Below are positions 52,661-62,800 of a stretch of 64,000 nt of DNA, in pieces. The stretch is from Umezawaea beigongshangensis (GTDB taxonomy: Bacteria > Actinomycetota > Actinomycetes > Mycobacteriales > Pseudonocardiaceae). Position 1 is the stretch's first letter; the number at the start of each line of letters is the position of its first letter. Both the position numbers and the translations under genes were made by a program. The stretch spans positions 518,905 through 582,904 of the forward strand of contig NZ_JAEIOJ010000004.1 of assembly GCF_016464305.1 (NCBI RefSeq), given 5' to 3'. The notes under the pieces are model-generated. The model saw nothing but the letters and a program-made list of their open reading frames with translations, searched no databases and was not told the DNA's origin.

Positions 52661-52715
52661 GCGTTCGAGCACCGCGAGTGGAGCGTTCGAGCACCGCGAG
52701 TGGAGCGGTCAGCCC
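52652..52715 (+). repeat. Dispersed repeat array D (three units)
   Basis: Units at 52652-52673 (GAGTTGAGCGTTC variant), 52674-52695 and 52696-52715 (end diverged). The first supplies the stop codon of the VOC gene; the last overlaps the stop codon of nadE on the opposite strand. It fills the whole space between the two convergent genes. Confidence 0.85.
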
Positions 52716-54424
52716 TCGCGCCACGCGTTGGTGACGGGCAGCCGCCGGTCCCGGCCGAACGCCTTGTTGCTGATCTTCGTGCCCGGCGGGTACTGCCGGC
52801 GCTTGTACTCGGCGCGGTCGACCATCGTGAGCACCCGCTCGATCAGCTCGGGGGCGAACCCGACGGCCAGCAGGTCGGCGTGGCCCTTGTCGCCCTCGAC
52901 GTAGTCGTCCAGGACGTCGTCGAGCAGCTCGTAGTCGGGCAGCGAGTCCGTGTCGAGCTGGCCCGGCCGCAGTTCGGCCGACGGCGGCTTGCTGATCGAG
53001 TTCTCCGGGATCGGCGGCACCTCGTCGTGCTTCTCCGCCTCCGCGTTGCGCCAGCGCGCCAGGTCCCACACCTTCGTCTTGAGCACGTCCTTGATCGGCG
53101 CGAAGCCGCCCACCGCGTCGCCGTAGATCGTCGAGTAGCCCACGGCCAGCTCGGTCTTGTTGCCGGTCGCCAGCACCAGGTGCCCGTGCTGGTTGGACAG
53201 CCCCATCAGCGTCACGCCGCGGCAGCGCGCCTGCACGTTCTCCTCGGCCAGCCCCGTCAGCCCGAGCTGCTCGACGAACGCCTCGACCATGCCCGCGATC
53301 GGCTGCTCCTCGTAGTGCAGGCCCGTGCGCTCGGCCATGTCGCGCGCGTCGGACTTCGAGTGCTCGGAGGAGTAGCTCGACGGCATCGACACGCCGTGCA
53401 CGGCGTCGGCGCCGAGCGCGTCCACCGACAGCGCCGCCACCACCGCGGAGTCGATGCCGCCGGACAGGCCCAGCACGACCGAGCGGAACCCGTTCTTGCG
53501 CACGTAGTCGCGCAGGCCGGTGACCAGGGCGTGCCACACCTCGGCCTCGTCGGACAGCGGCTCGGCCGGGCGCGGCACCGGCAGCGGGTCGTAGGCGGCC
53601 ACCGGGTCGGCGGTCAGGACCGTCCGGGTGACGGTGAAGCCCTCCACGTCACCCTCGGCGCGCGGAGCGCCACCCGGCAGGTCGAGGTCGAGCACGGTCA
53701 GGTGCTCCACGAACTGCGGCGCCCTGGTGATCAGCGAGCCGTCCGCGCCCACGACCATCGAGTCGCCGTCGAACACCAGCTCGTCCTGCCCGCCGATCAG
53801 GTTCGCGTACACCAGCGGCACCGCGGCCTCCACGGCACGCCGCGCCACCAGCTCGAAGCGCGTGTCGTCCTTCTTGCGCTCGTACGGCGAGGCGTTCGGC
53901 GACACCACCAGGTCCACCCCGGCGTGGCCGAGCGCAGCGATCGGGCCGCCGTCCTGCCACAGGTCCTCGCAGATCACCACGCCCACCTCCAGGCCGTCGA
54001 TCCGCACGACGTCCAGCGTGGTGCCCGGCTCGAAGTAGCGGCGCTCGTCGAACACGCCGTAGTTCGGCAGGTGGTGCTTGTACTGGCGGGCGACCACCCG
54101 GCCGCCGTGCAGCACGGCCACGGCGTTGCGCACGCCGAGCTCGTCGAGGTCGAGGTAGCCGACGAAGGCGGCCACGTCGCCGCAGCCCGCCTCCTCCAGC
54201 CGACCGGCCAGCTCCTCCAGGGCACGTCCGGAGGCGCGGGCGAAGGACTGCCTGATCGCGAGGTCCTCGACCGGGTAGCCGGTCAGGACCATCTCCGGGA
54301 AGACCACGAGGCGGGCACCCGATCGGGCCGCCCGGCACGTCCAGTCGACCACCACGTCTGCGTTGCCGCGCAGGTCACCGACACACGCGTTGACCTGGGC
54401 GAGGGCGATGCGAAGCTGCGGCAT
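52709..54424 (-). CDS. nadE: Glutamine-dependent NAD(+) synthetase
   Basis: 571-residue two-domain enzyme for the last step of NAD synthesis. The N-terminal nitrilase-type glutaminase has Glu in VVFPEMVLTGYP, Lys in YKHHLPNYGVFDE and the nucleophile Cys in VVICEDLWQDGG; the C-terminal ATP-pyrophosphatase domain has the loop VLGLSGGIDSAVVAAL and TGNKTELAVGYSTIYGDAVGG. ATG at 54424 gives MPQLRIALAQVNACVGDL, the family start. It is convergent with the VOC gene; array D lies between. Confidence 0.95.
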   Translation of the reverse strand: MPQLRIALAQVNACVGDLRGNADVVVDWTCRAARSGARLVVFPEMVLTGYPVEDLAIRQSFARASGRALEELAGRLEEAGCGDVAAFVGYLDLDELGVRNAVAVLHGGRVVARQYKHHLPNYGVFDERRYFEPGTTLDVVRIDGLEVGVVICEDLWQDGGPIAALGHAGVDLVVSPNASPYERKKDDTRFELVARRAVEAAVPLVYANLIGGQDELVFDGDSMVVGADGSLITRAPQFVEHLTVLDLDLPGGAPRAEGDVEGFTVTRTVLTADPVAAYDPLPVPRPAEPLSDEAEVWHALVTGLRDYVRKNGFRSVVLGLSGGIDSAVVAALSVDALGADAVHGVSMPSSYSSEHSKSDARDMAERTGLHYEEQPIAGMVEAFVEQLGLTGLAEENVQARCRGVTLMGLSNQHGHLVLATGNKTELAVGYSTIYGDAVGGFAPIKDVLKTKVWDLARWRNAEAEKHDEVPPIPENSISKPPSAELRPGQLDTDSLPDYELLDDVLDDYVEGDKGHADLLAVGFAPELIERVLTMVDRAEYKRRQYPPGTKISNKAFGRDRRLPVTNAWREG

Positions 54425-54518
54425 TGCACCATCTTCTACCACCGGGTGCCGTCGTGTCCGCTGATGTGTGTGACCTCGCGTTGCGGCGGTCCGGCACCGG
54501 GGGTGGCACCATCGTGAG

Positions 54519-56096
54519 GTGCCCCGCCTCTCGCGCGTCCTGCCCGTCGTCGCCGCCGCCACCGTGCTGGCCTCCTGCTCGGCGGCGGTGCCGGGAACGC
54601 CGAGCGCGGGAGTCAGCCTGGAGAAGCCCGGTCCGGCCGGCGCGGTGCCGGCCGGGCTGGAGGAGTTCTACGGCCAGACCCTCGGCTGGGGCGACTGCGG
54701 CGCGTTCGCGACGACCGCCAACGACCGCCGCGCCTACGGCAGCAAGAGGGACCTGGAGTGCGCGCGGCTGGCCGTGCCGCTGGACTACGCCGACCCCGGC
54801 GGCGAGAAGATCGAGCTGGGACTGCTGCGCCACCGCGCCGCCTCGCAGCAGGACCGCATCGGCTCGCTGCTGGTCAACCCCGGAGGTCCCGGCGCGTCCG
54901 GCATGGCCGCCGCGGCGAGCCTCGCCGCGAACCTGGGCGACCTGGGGCGGCGCTTCGACTTCGTGGGCTTCGACCCGCGCGGCGTCGGCGCGAGCGAACC
55001 GCAGGTCAGGTGCCTCACCGACGCCGAGCGCGACGCCGACCGGCTCGACGTCGACGTGGACACCACCCCGGCGGGCATCGCCGAGACCGAGGCGGAGAAC
55101 AAGGCCTACGCCGAGAAGTGCGCCGCCAACACCTCGCCGGAGGTGCTGGCCAACGTCGGCACCCGAGACGTGGTGCGGGACCTCGACGTGATGCGCTCCG
55201 CGCTGGGCGACGAGAAGCTCAGCTACGTCGGCTACTCCTACGGCACGCGCATCGGCTCGCAGTACGCCGAGGCGTTCCCCGGCAACGTGCGCGCCCTCGT
55301 GCTCGACGGCGCGGTGGACCCGACCCAGTCGCAGGTCGACTCGCTCGTCGCCCAGGGGGCCGGGTTCCAGAAGGCGTTCGACGCGTTCGCCGCGTGGTGC
55401 GCCCAGCGCCAGGACTGCGCGGTGGGCGACGACCCGGCGAAGGCCAACGACGTGTTCCGGCAGCTCACCCTGCCGCTGATCGACCGGCCGGTGGACGTCG
55501 AGGACCGCAAGCTGTCCTACGACGACGCGATCACCGGCGCGATCCAGGCCATGTACTCCCAGGAGCTGTGGGAGCCGCTCAACTCCGGCCTGACGGAGCT
55601 GGCGAACAACCGCGGCCGGGTGCTGATGCTGCTCGCGGACACCTACTACGACCGCGACGCCGACGGGAAGTACTCGACGATCACCGACGCGTTCAACGCG
55701 ATCCACTGCGTCGACGACGCGCGCATCACCGACCGCGCGGTGCTGGACGAGGCGACCCGCCGCTACAAGGAGGCCGCGCCGTTCCTCGACGACGGCCGTC
55801 CCGCCGCCGCCGCGCTGGACTCCTGCGCGTTCTGGCCGGTGCCCAGCACGTCCGAGCCCGCGGTGCCGCAGGTCCGGGGCCTGCCGCCGGTGCTGGTGAT
55901 CTCCACGACCGGCGACCCGGCCACGCCGTACCAGGCCGGTGTGAACCTGGCGAAGGCGCTCGGCGGCGGCCTGCTGACCTACGAGGGCACCCAGCACACC
56001 GTGTTCCTCCAGGGCGACGCGTGCGTGGACCCGGCGACGACGACGTACCTGATCGACCTGACCCTCCCGGCGGAGGGCACCGTCTGCACGTCCTAG
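54519..56096 (+). CDS. Secreted lipoprotein alpha/beta hydrolase, tripeptidyl aminopeptidase family
   Basis: 525-residue exported hydrolase. A lipobox-like end to the signal peptide ([14 protein letters not shown]) makes it a probable lipoprotein. The alpha/beta-hydrolase core has the nucleophile elbow [10 protein letters not shown], the oxyanion region [13 protein letters not shown], and a late TAP C-terminal domain with the catalytic His in [12 protein letters not shown]. Homologues include the Streptomyces SlpD/SlpE and the mycobacterial CaeA/Hip1 (Rv2224c) serine hydrolases, the latter near panB and glnA2 as here. GTG at 54519. It overlaps the stop of the MFS gene by 4 bases. Confidence 0.9.
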   Translation: MPRLSRVLPVVAAATVLASCSAAVPGTPSAGVSLEKPGPAGAVPAGLEEFYGQTLGWGDCGAFATTANDRRAYGSKRDLECARLAVPLDYADPGGEKIELGLLRHRAASQQDRIGSLLVNPGGPGASGMAAAASLAANLGDLGRRFDFVGFDPRGVGASEPQVRCLTDAERDADRLDVDVDTTPAGIAETEAENKAYAEKCAANTSPEVLANVGTRDVVRDLDVMRSALGDEKLSYVGYSYGTRIGSQYAEAFPGNVRALVLDGAVDPTQSQVDSLVAQGAGFQKAFDAFAAWCAQRQDCAVGDDPAKANDVFRQLTLPLIDRPVDVEDRKLSYDDAITGAIQAMYSQELWEPLNSGLTELANNRGRVLMLLADTYYDRDADGKYSTITDAFNAIHCVDDARITDRAVLDEATRRYKEAAPFLDDGRPAAAALDSCAFWPVPSTSEPAVPQVRGLPPVLVISTTGDPATPYQAGVNLAKALGGGLLTYEGTQHTVFLQGDACVDPATTTYLIDLTLPAEGTVCTS

Positions 56097-57640
56097 TCCT
56101 GCTCCCGCCGCGGCAGCAGCAGCGCGCACAGCGCGCCGGCGACGCAGATCCCCGCCGTGAGCAGGAAGATCTCGTGGTACTCCGTCAGCAGCGCCCGCTG
56201 CACGGAGACCTGGTACTCGGCGAAGCGCTGCCGGAACTCCTCCGGCGGAACGCCGAACGGCAGCGGCGTGTCCAGCGTCGCGGTCAGCTCCCGGAACCGG
56301 TGCAGCCCCCAGGCGGTCAGCGCGGCCACGCCCACGAGCATCCCGGTCGTCCGCGCCACGACGACGGCCGCCGACGCCACGCCGTGCGAGGCCGCTGGCA
56401 CGACCCGCAGCGCGGCCGCGGACAGCGGCGCGATCACCAGGCCGAGCCCGAACCCGGCCACGACGAGGTCGGTGTCCAGCACCGGCAGCCCGAACGGGTG
56501 CCGCGCGGACAGCACGTCCGCCGGCCAGCGCGCGATCAGCAGGTACCCGGCCGCGGCGAGGACGAGCCCGGCGAACGTCACCCACCGCTCGCCGAAGCGC
56601 CCGGCCAGCCGGCCGCCCACCAGCGCCCCGACGGGCAGCGCGATCAGGAACCGCACGAGCAGCGCCGCCGCGGACGCGGAGTCCTCGCCCAGCAGCGTCT
56701 GCGCGAACAGCTCCACGTCGACGAGCGTCACCATCAGCGCGGCGCCCGCGGCGAGACTCGTGCCCAGCGTCGCGAGGAACGGCCGCATCCGCACACCGGC
56801 CGGGTCCAGCAGCCGCACCGCCGAACGCCGCTCCCACAGCACGAACCCGCCCAGCACGACCAGGGCGGCCAGCAGCACCGGCACGCCCCAGGACGGCAGC
56901 ACCGCCCGCTCCGGATCGGGGTTGTGGAGGCCGACGACGAGCAGCGCGAGCGCCAGCGCCAGCAGGCCGCCGCCGACCACGTCCACCCGCGTCGCGCGTC
57001 CGTGCGGCGGACGGCCGGGCGGCACGGTGAGCTGCACGACCACCATCGCCACCACCGTGAGCGGCAGGTTCACCCAGAAGATCCAGCGCCAGCTCTGCGG
57101 CTCCAGGTCCTCGAAGAACGGCCACGCGTTGGCCAGCGCCGCCAGCCCCACGCCGTAGAGCGTGCCGAGCACGCTGCCCAGTTCCTGCGCCGCGCCCACC
57201 AGCCCCAGCGCCGAGGAACGCCCGCGCTCCTGCCACAGGTCCGCCACCAGCGCCGTGGTCACCGGCAGCAGCGCGCCACCGGCGACGCCCTGGAGCACCC
57301 GCCCGGCGACGAGCACCGGCAGGTCGTCGGCGAGCGCGGTCACCGCCGAGCCGATCGCGAACGCCACCAGGCACAGCTGGAGCACCAGACGACGGCCGAG
57401 CCGGTCGGAGAGCTGACCCAGCAGCGGCATCCCGGCGACGTAGCCGAGCAGGTACCCGGTCACGACGGGCGTCGCCCGCTCCAGCCGGTTGACCGCGATC
57501 CCCAGGTCCCGCACCACGTCCACCAGCACGCCGACCACCACGTAGGCGTCGAGCGCGCCGAGCAGGACCGCCGTGCCACCGGCGCCGATCGCGAGCCGCC
57601 GCCTGCGCCGCGACGGCGGCGCCAGGACCGCGCCGCTCAC
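56093..57640 (-). CDS. MFS exporter, 14-helix DHA2/P55-like
   Basis: 515-residue major facilitator with about 14 helices. The loop-2 motif is [14 protein letters not shown] and [15 protein letters not shown] resembles the motif-D1 region of DHA2 proteins; 14 helices and a large central loop are visible. It is coupled to an LprG-like lipoprotein (GTGA overlap), the arrangement of M. tuberculosis lprG-rv1410c (P55), which moves lipids and affects drug tolerance and the cell envelope. Substrate here is inferred. GTG at 57640. It is convergent with the TAP hydrolase, overlapping 4 bases. Confidence 0.9.
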   Translation of the reverse strand: MSGAVLAPPSRRRRRLAIGAGGTAVLLGALDAYVVVGVLVDVVRDLGIAVNRLERATPVVTGYLLGYVAGMPLLGQLSDRLGRRLVLQLCLVAFAIGSAVTALADDLPVLVAGRVLQGVAGGALLPVTTALVADLWQERGRSSALGLVGAAQELGSVLGTLYGVGLAALANAWPFFEDLEPQSWRWIFWVNLPLTVVAMVVVQLTVPPGRPPHGRATRVDVVGGGLLALALALLVVGLHNPDPERAVLPSWGVPVLLAALVVLGGFVLWERRSAVRLLDPAGVRMRPFLATLGTSLAAGAALMVTLVDVELFAQTLLGEDSASAAALLVRFLIALPVGALVGGRLAGRFGERWVTFAGLVLAAAGYLLIARWPADVLSARHPFGLPVLDTDLVVAGFGLGLVIAPLSAAALRVVPAASHGVASAAVVVARTTGMLVGVAALTAWGLHRFRELTATLDTPLPFGVPPEEFRQRFAEYQVSVQRALLTEYHEIFLLTAGICVAGALCALLLPRREQD

Positions 57641-58320
57641 GCGGGCGGGGTGACCGAGACGGGCGCGTTGAAGCCGGACAGCGCCACCTCGACCGAGGCG
57701 GGCTTCCCGTCCGCGCCGTCGAGCTCGAACCGCGCGCTGCCGAGCTGCGACGAGTCCGAGCTGATCGTGAAGGAGCCCCGCACGTCGGAGCCGATGCCCG
57801 GCACGAGCCCGGCCGCGACGTCCCGCGGCACGGTCCCGGACACCACGTGCGCACCGTTCTCCGAGCGCTCGGTCCGCGCGTCGCGCACGCTCGACAGCAC
57901 CTTCGCCACGCCACGATCGGGGTCGAGGATCGCCGACGGGTCGTACACCCGATCCGCGAGCGCCCCCGGCAGCTTCGTGAAGCCGCCCGTCGCGCCCTTG
58001 ACGTAGAGGTCCTTCGCGGCGAGCACGAAGTCCACCTCCAGGAGCTGACCGAACTGGTCGGTCGTGGCCCGGCCCCGCGCGTCGCCGTCGCCGTTGAGGT
58101 CGCCCTCCGCGCTGCGCACCGCGATGTCGGGCAGCTGCCCCTCCACCGAGACGGTGAAGTGCGTGCTCGTCACCGACCGCATCGCCCCGGCGGACCTCGA
58201 CAGCAGGTCGGCCGCGGCCGGGAGGTCGGACGACGCGCCCCCGGAGGAGCCGGACGAGCACGCCGAGACCAGCGCGACCACCACGAACAACGGCCCCAGG
58301 AGGGCACGGCGAGCAGACAT
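57637..58320 (-). CDS. LppX/LprG family lipoprotein
   Basis: 227-residue lipoprotein. Signal peptide [16 protein letters not shown] ends in a lipobox Cys, followed by an LppX/LprG fold ([45 protein letters not shown]-like strands, [16 protein letters not shown]). In mycobacteria LprG binds triacylated lipids in a hydrophobic cavity and works with the P55 exporter; here the exporter is the next gene, with overlapping GTGA. ATG at 58320 is chosen over an upstream in-frame GTG because it immediately precedes the signal peptide. Confidence 0.92.
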   Translation of the reverse strand: MSARRALLGPLFVVVALVSACSSGSSGGASSDLPAAADLLSRSAGAMRSVTSTHFTVSVEGQLPDIAVRSAEGDLNGDGDARGRATTDQFGQLLEVDFVLAAKDLYVKGATGGFTKLPGALADRVYDPSAILDPDRGVAKVLSSVRDARTERSENGAHVVSGTVPRDVAAGLVPGIGSDVRGSFTISSDSSQLGSARFELDGADGKPASVEVALSGFNAPVSVTPPA

Positions 58321-58414
58321 GCGGCGATGGTAGAGCCAGCGGGTCCGCGATACCCGCACGACGGGCGAAGTCCTCCCACGAGAACCCCGCAACGCGCGCG
58401 TCACCTCGTTTACC

Positions 58415-58420
58415 TAAGCT
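58415..58420 (+). promoter_or_regulatory. Leaderless -10 box (TAAGCT) for glnA
   Basis: TAAGCT ends 7 bases before the ATG at 58428 with no ribosome site between, indicating leaderless transcription. Confidence 0.5.
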
Positions 58421-58427
58421 GCCTGAC

Positions 58428-59771
58428 ATGGACCGCCAGCAGGAGTTCGTGCTCCGCACCCTCGAGGAACGCGACATCCGGTTCGTCCGGCTCTGGTTCA
58501 CCGACGTCCTCGGCTTCCTCAAGTCCGTCGCGGTCGCGCCCGCCGAGCTCGAAGGCGCCTTCAGCGAGGGCATCGGGTTCGACGGCTCGGCCATCGAGGG
58601 CTTCTCCCGCGTCTACGAGTCGGACATGGTCGCCAAGCCCGACCCCGGCACGTTCCAGGTCCTGCCCTGGCAGACGCCCGACGGCAGCAACTACTCCGCG
58701 CGGATGTTCTGCGACATCGCCATGCCCGACGGCTCGCCGTCCTGGGCCGACCCGCGCCACGTCCTGCGGCGCACCCTCTCGCGCGCCAGCGAGATGGGCT
58801 TCACCTGCTACGTCCACCCGGAGATGGAGTTCTTCCTGCTGAAGGACCTCCCGGCGGACGGCAGCGAGCCCGTGCCCGCCGACAACGGCGGCTTCTTCGA
58901 CCAGACGAGCCACGAGACCGCGACGCACTTCCGCCGCCTCGCGATCGAGGCCCTGGAGGCCATGGGCATCTCGGTGGAGTTCAGCCACCACGAGGGCGCG
59001 CCCGGCCAGCAGGAGATCGACCTGCGCTACGCCGACGCCCTGACCATGGCCGACAACGTCATGACGTTCCGCTACGTCATCAAGGAGGTGGCCATCACCC
59101 AGAAGGTGCGAGCCTCCTTCATGCCGAAGCCGTTCACCGACCAGCCCGGCTCCGGGATGCACACCCACGTGAGCCTGTTCGAGGGCGACCGCAACGCCTT
59201 CTACGACGCCGAGGACCCCTACCAGCTCTCCGACACCGGCAAGGCGTTCGTCGCCGGGCTGCTGCGGCACGCCAGGGAGATCTCCGGCGTCACCAACCAG
59301 TGGGTGAACTCCTACAAGCGGCTCATCGTCGGGGGCGAGGCACCCACGGCGGTCTGCTGGGGCCACGCCAACCGGTCCGCCCTGGTCAGGGTGCCCATGT
59401 ACTCGCCGGGGAAGTCCTCGTCGCGGCGGGTCGAGATCCGCAGCCTCGACTCCGCGTGCAACCCCTACCTCGCCTACTCGGTGATCCTCGCCGCCGGGCT
59501 CAAGGGCATCCAGGAGGGCTACGAACTGCCGCCGGCCGCCGAGGACGACGTCTGGTCGCTGACCGACCGCGAGCGCCGCGCCGCCGGGTACGCCAACCTG
59601 CCGCAGAACCTCGGCGAGGCGCTGACCGAGATGGAGAACTCGGAACTGCTGCCCGAGGCGCTCGGCGAGCACGTGTACGACTACTTCCTGCGGAACAAGC
59701 GGAACGAGTGGGACTCGTACCGACGCAGCGTGACGCCCTACGAGCTGCGCACCCTCCTTCCGGTGCTGTGA
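58428..59771 (+). CDS. glnA: Glutamine synthetase, GlnA2 type
   Basis: 447-residue type I glutamine synthetase converting glutamate and ammonia to glutamine with ATP. Conserved elements: [12 protein letters not shown], the catalytic [41 protein letters not shown], and [19 protein letters not shown]. The length and sequence match the alpha-type GlnA2 (Rv2222c) rather than the adenylylated GlnA1, and the Tyr-adenylylation motif NLYDLP is replaced by the region [14 protein letters not shown] C-terminus. The presence near panB and a TAP hydrolase fits the mycobacterial order. Confidence 0.94.
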   Translation: MDRQQEFVLRTLEERDIRFVRLWFTDVLGFLKSVAVAPAELEGAFSEGIGFDGSAIEGFSRVYESDMVAKPDPGTFQVLPWQTPDGSNYSARMFCDIAMPDGSPSWADPRHVLRRTLSRASEMGFTCYVHPEMEFFLLKDLPADGSEPVPADNGGFFDQTSHETATHFRRLAIEALEAMGISVEFSHHEGAPGQQEIDLRYADALTMADNVMTFRYVIKEVAITQKVRASFMPKPFTDQPGSGMHTHVSLFEGDRNAFYDAEDPYQLSDTGKAFVAGLLRHAREISGVTNQWVNSYKRLIVGGEAPTAVCWGHANRSALVRVPMYSPGKSSSRRVEIRSLDSACNPYLAYSVILAAGLKGIQEGYELPPAAEDDVWSLTDRERRAAGYANLPQNLGEALTEMENSELLPEALGEHVYDYFLRNKRNEWDSYRRSVTPYELRTLLPVL

Positions 59772-59816
59772 GGCAACAACCGGTGCGGGTGGTCCACAGC
59801 GGGCGCTCGGAAAAGC

Positions 59817-59822
59817 TAGGTT
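59817..59822 (+). promoter_or_regulatory. Leaderless -10 box (TAGGTT) for large glycosyltransferase
   Basis: TAGGTT ends 8 bases before GTG at 59831 with no ribosome site between. Confidence 0.42.
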
Positions 59823-59830
59823 TGCAGACC

Positions 59831-62800
59831 GTGACAGAAGTCCCGGCCGCAGCAGCGCAGGCTCCTCCCGCCGACGCGGAGGGCGGTCCGCTGATCCACG
59901 TGTGCACCGTGGCCACCGCGGCGCAGCTCCCCGCCCTCAAGGTGCTGTCCAGAACGCTCCTCGCCACGAACCCCGACGCGCGGTTCGTGGCGCTGGTCGT
60001 GGACGCGCAGCCCGGCAGCTCGGGGCCCGGCCTCGCCACCCCGGCGGAGCTGGGCATCCCCGAGGAGGAGCTCGCCGAGCTGGCCACGGCGTGCACCGCC
60101 GAGCAGCTCTGCGCCGTGCTGCGCCCGCGACTGCTGGCCGCCCTGCTCACCCAGGGCCTGCCGGTGCTCTACCTCGACCCGTGGACCCAGGTGCTGGCCC
60201 CCATCACGCAGACCGTGCTCGACGCGCTGGCCAAGGCACCCCTGGTCCTGGTGCCGCGCGCGCTGCGCCCCCTGCCGGAGGACGGCCTGCGCCCCGAACC
60301 CGCCGAACTGCTCGACACCGGCGTCTTCGACCCCGGCTTCCTCGCGGTCGGCCCCGGCTCCGAACCGTTCCTGCGCTCGCTCGCCGAACTCGTCCGCCGC
60401 AAGCCCGACGCGACCAAGGCCGTGCTCGACACGGCCCCCGCGCTGGTCAGCCACCACGTGCTGCGCGAGGCCAGGATCGGCCTGTCGGCGTGGAACGCCG
60501 ACCAGCGCGACCTGCACCGCACCGAGGACGGCGTGCTCCGGGTCGTCGGCGAACCGCTGGCCACCGTCCACTTCGACGGCTTCGACCCGCAGCGCCCGTG
60601 GCTGTTCTCCGCCGACTTCGCCGACCGCCCCCGCGTGCTGCTGTCGGAGAACCCGCTGCTCGCCGACCTGTGCACCACCTACCGCGCCGACCTGGTCCGC
60701 GCCGGGCACACGTCCCAGCCCGTGCCCTACGGCTTCGGGCAGCTCGTCGACGGCACCGTCCTGCCCGACGCCCTGCGCGTCGAGTACCGCGAGGCGTCCC
60801 TGAAGCAGGCCCCGCCCCCCGCGTTCGGCCCGGACGGCGGCGGCGGGTTCCTGATGTGGGCCTGCGAGCCCGCGCCCGGCCTGTCCGGCAGCACCCGCTG
60901 GTCCGCCGCGCTGTGGCGCTCCGACGAGACGCTGCGCGCCCAGTTCCCCGACCCGTTCGGCGCCGACAGCTCCGCGTTCCGCGAGTGGTGCGCCGGAGTG
61001 GGCGTCGCCGCCGCTCGCCTGCCGGTGCCCGCCGTGCCGGGACCGCGCGACACCGGCCCGGCGCTGGTGGACCAGCTCGGCGTCTCCGTGCTGGGCGCGG
61101 AGGGCGGCACGGACGGCGGCGGCGTCGCCGGACTCGTGCTCGCCGCGGCCCGCGCCTCCGGCATCCCCACCTCCACCGAGGCCGGCTACCCCGTCGTCGT
61201 CCGCGCGGGCGACGAGCCCGTGGACGTGCCCGGCGACCGGTTCCTCGTCGACTTCGCGCTCGACGCGAGCTCCACCGACGACCGCGAGGGCGTCACCGAG
61301 CTGTGGGTCCCGTCCCGCGCCACCAAGAACGCCGCCGAACGCGTCGGCGGCCCGGTCGTGCGCACCCTCCCGCTGCCCGTCCTCGACCCCGGCGAGCGCG
61401 ACGCCGCCGCCAGGAGCACCGCCCGCGAGCGCTTCGGCTTCGACGACGACGTGCTCGTCGTGGGCGCCGTCGCCGACTACCGCGTGGACCGCTCGGGCAA
61501 CGTGCTGGGCGCGGTGTCCGCGTTCCTCGCCGCCTTCCCCGACCACCCCGGCGCGGCCCTGCTGATCACCGTCTCCGCCGCGGCCGAGCACCCGGAGGCG
61601 GCCGAGCGGCTGCGCCTGGCCACCGCCTCGGACTCGCGCATCGTGCTGGTCGAGGACACCCCCGCGCAGAACGTGCTCGACGCGGCCGACCTGGTGCTGT
61701 CCCTGCACCGCGGCGGCGCGTGCGACCGGGTCGCGCTGGCGGTGTCCGCCGTCGTGGCCCGCGGCGTTCCCGTGCTGGCCAGCGACCACGGCGCCGTCGC
61801 CGACCTGTTCGACCGCTCCACGGCCCTGCTCGTGCCCTGCCACCACGGCGGGGCCGAACCCGACGTGCAGGCGGCGGCCAAGCTCATCCGCACCGTCGCG
61901 GAGGACCTGCCCACCGCGCGCGCCATCGGCACCGCCGCCCGCGAGCACCTGCTGCGCACCCGCTCGACCGGCGTCGTCGGCGAGCAGCTGCGCGAACGCG
62001 TCGAGCACGCCTACCGCGGCTGGCGCGCCCGCCGGTCGGCCGCCACGCACCCGCAGACCGCCGACCCGCTGCACGCGCTGCACTCCGCCAAGCACGCGCT
62101 GCTGCGCCAGCCCGACACCGGCGTCGCCAGCCGCACACCGATGGCGCCCGCGCTGCGCAAGGCCGTGCTGCGCGTCCTGAGCCACTACGACAACCACGTG
62201 CGCGAGGTGCTGACGAGCCTCGTCGACGGCGTCGAGCGCACCGCCACCGAACTGGTCCGCAGGCAGGACGACATCTCCGCCGGGGTCGGCCTCGGCGAGC
62301 TGGAGATCCTGCGCGCCGAGATCGAGCAGATCACCGAGCGCCAGTCCCAGTTCGCCGACCACCTCGTCGGCACCGACGACGGCGTGGTGCGGATGCGCGC
62401 CGACATGGCGGGGCAGGGCCGCAGGCTGCGCGAGATCGAGGACGCCGTCGTGGGGGAGGCGGGAAAGCGGGCCAAGCAGAACGACCTGCTCTCCCAGCGC
62501 ATCGACAAGCTCACCACCGCCCTGGACCTCACGCTCGACCGCATCGACTCCCTGGAGTCGAAGGTCGTCGAGGTGCTGCGCGAGCGCGACACCAGGCTCG
62601 ACGCCGGGATGCGCGCCGCGAGCCAGGCCCAGCAGACCGCGGACGCGCTGCGCCGGGTCGTCGTGCGCGAGCACGAGCGCCAGTCGCCACCCGTCGACGG
62701 CGTGCGCAGCTCCCTGGTCCTCAGCGACGCCGGCCTGCTGCGACTGCCCGCCGACGACGCGTTCATGCTGCCGATGCTGTCGAGCAACGGCGTGTGGGAG

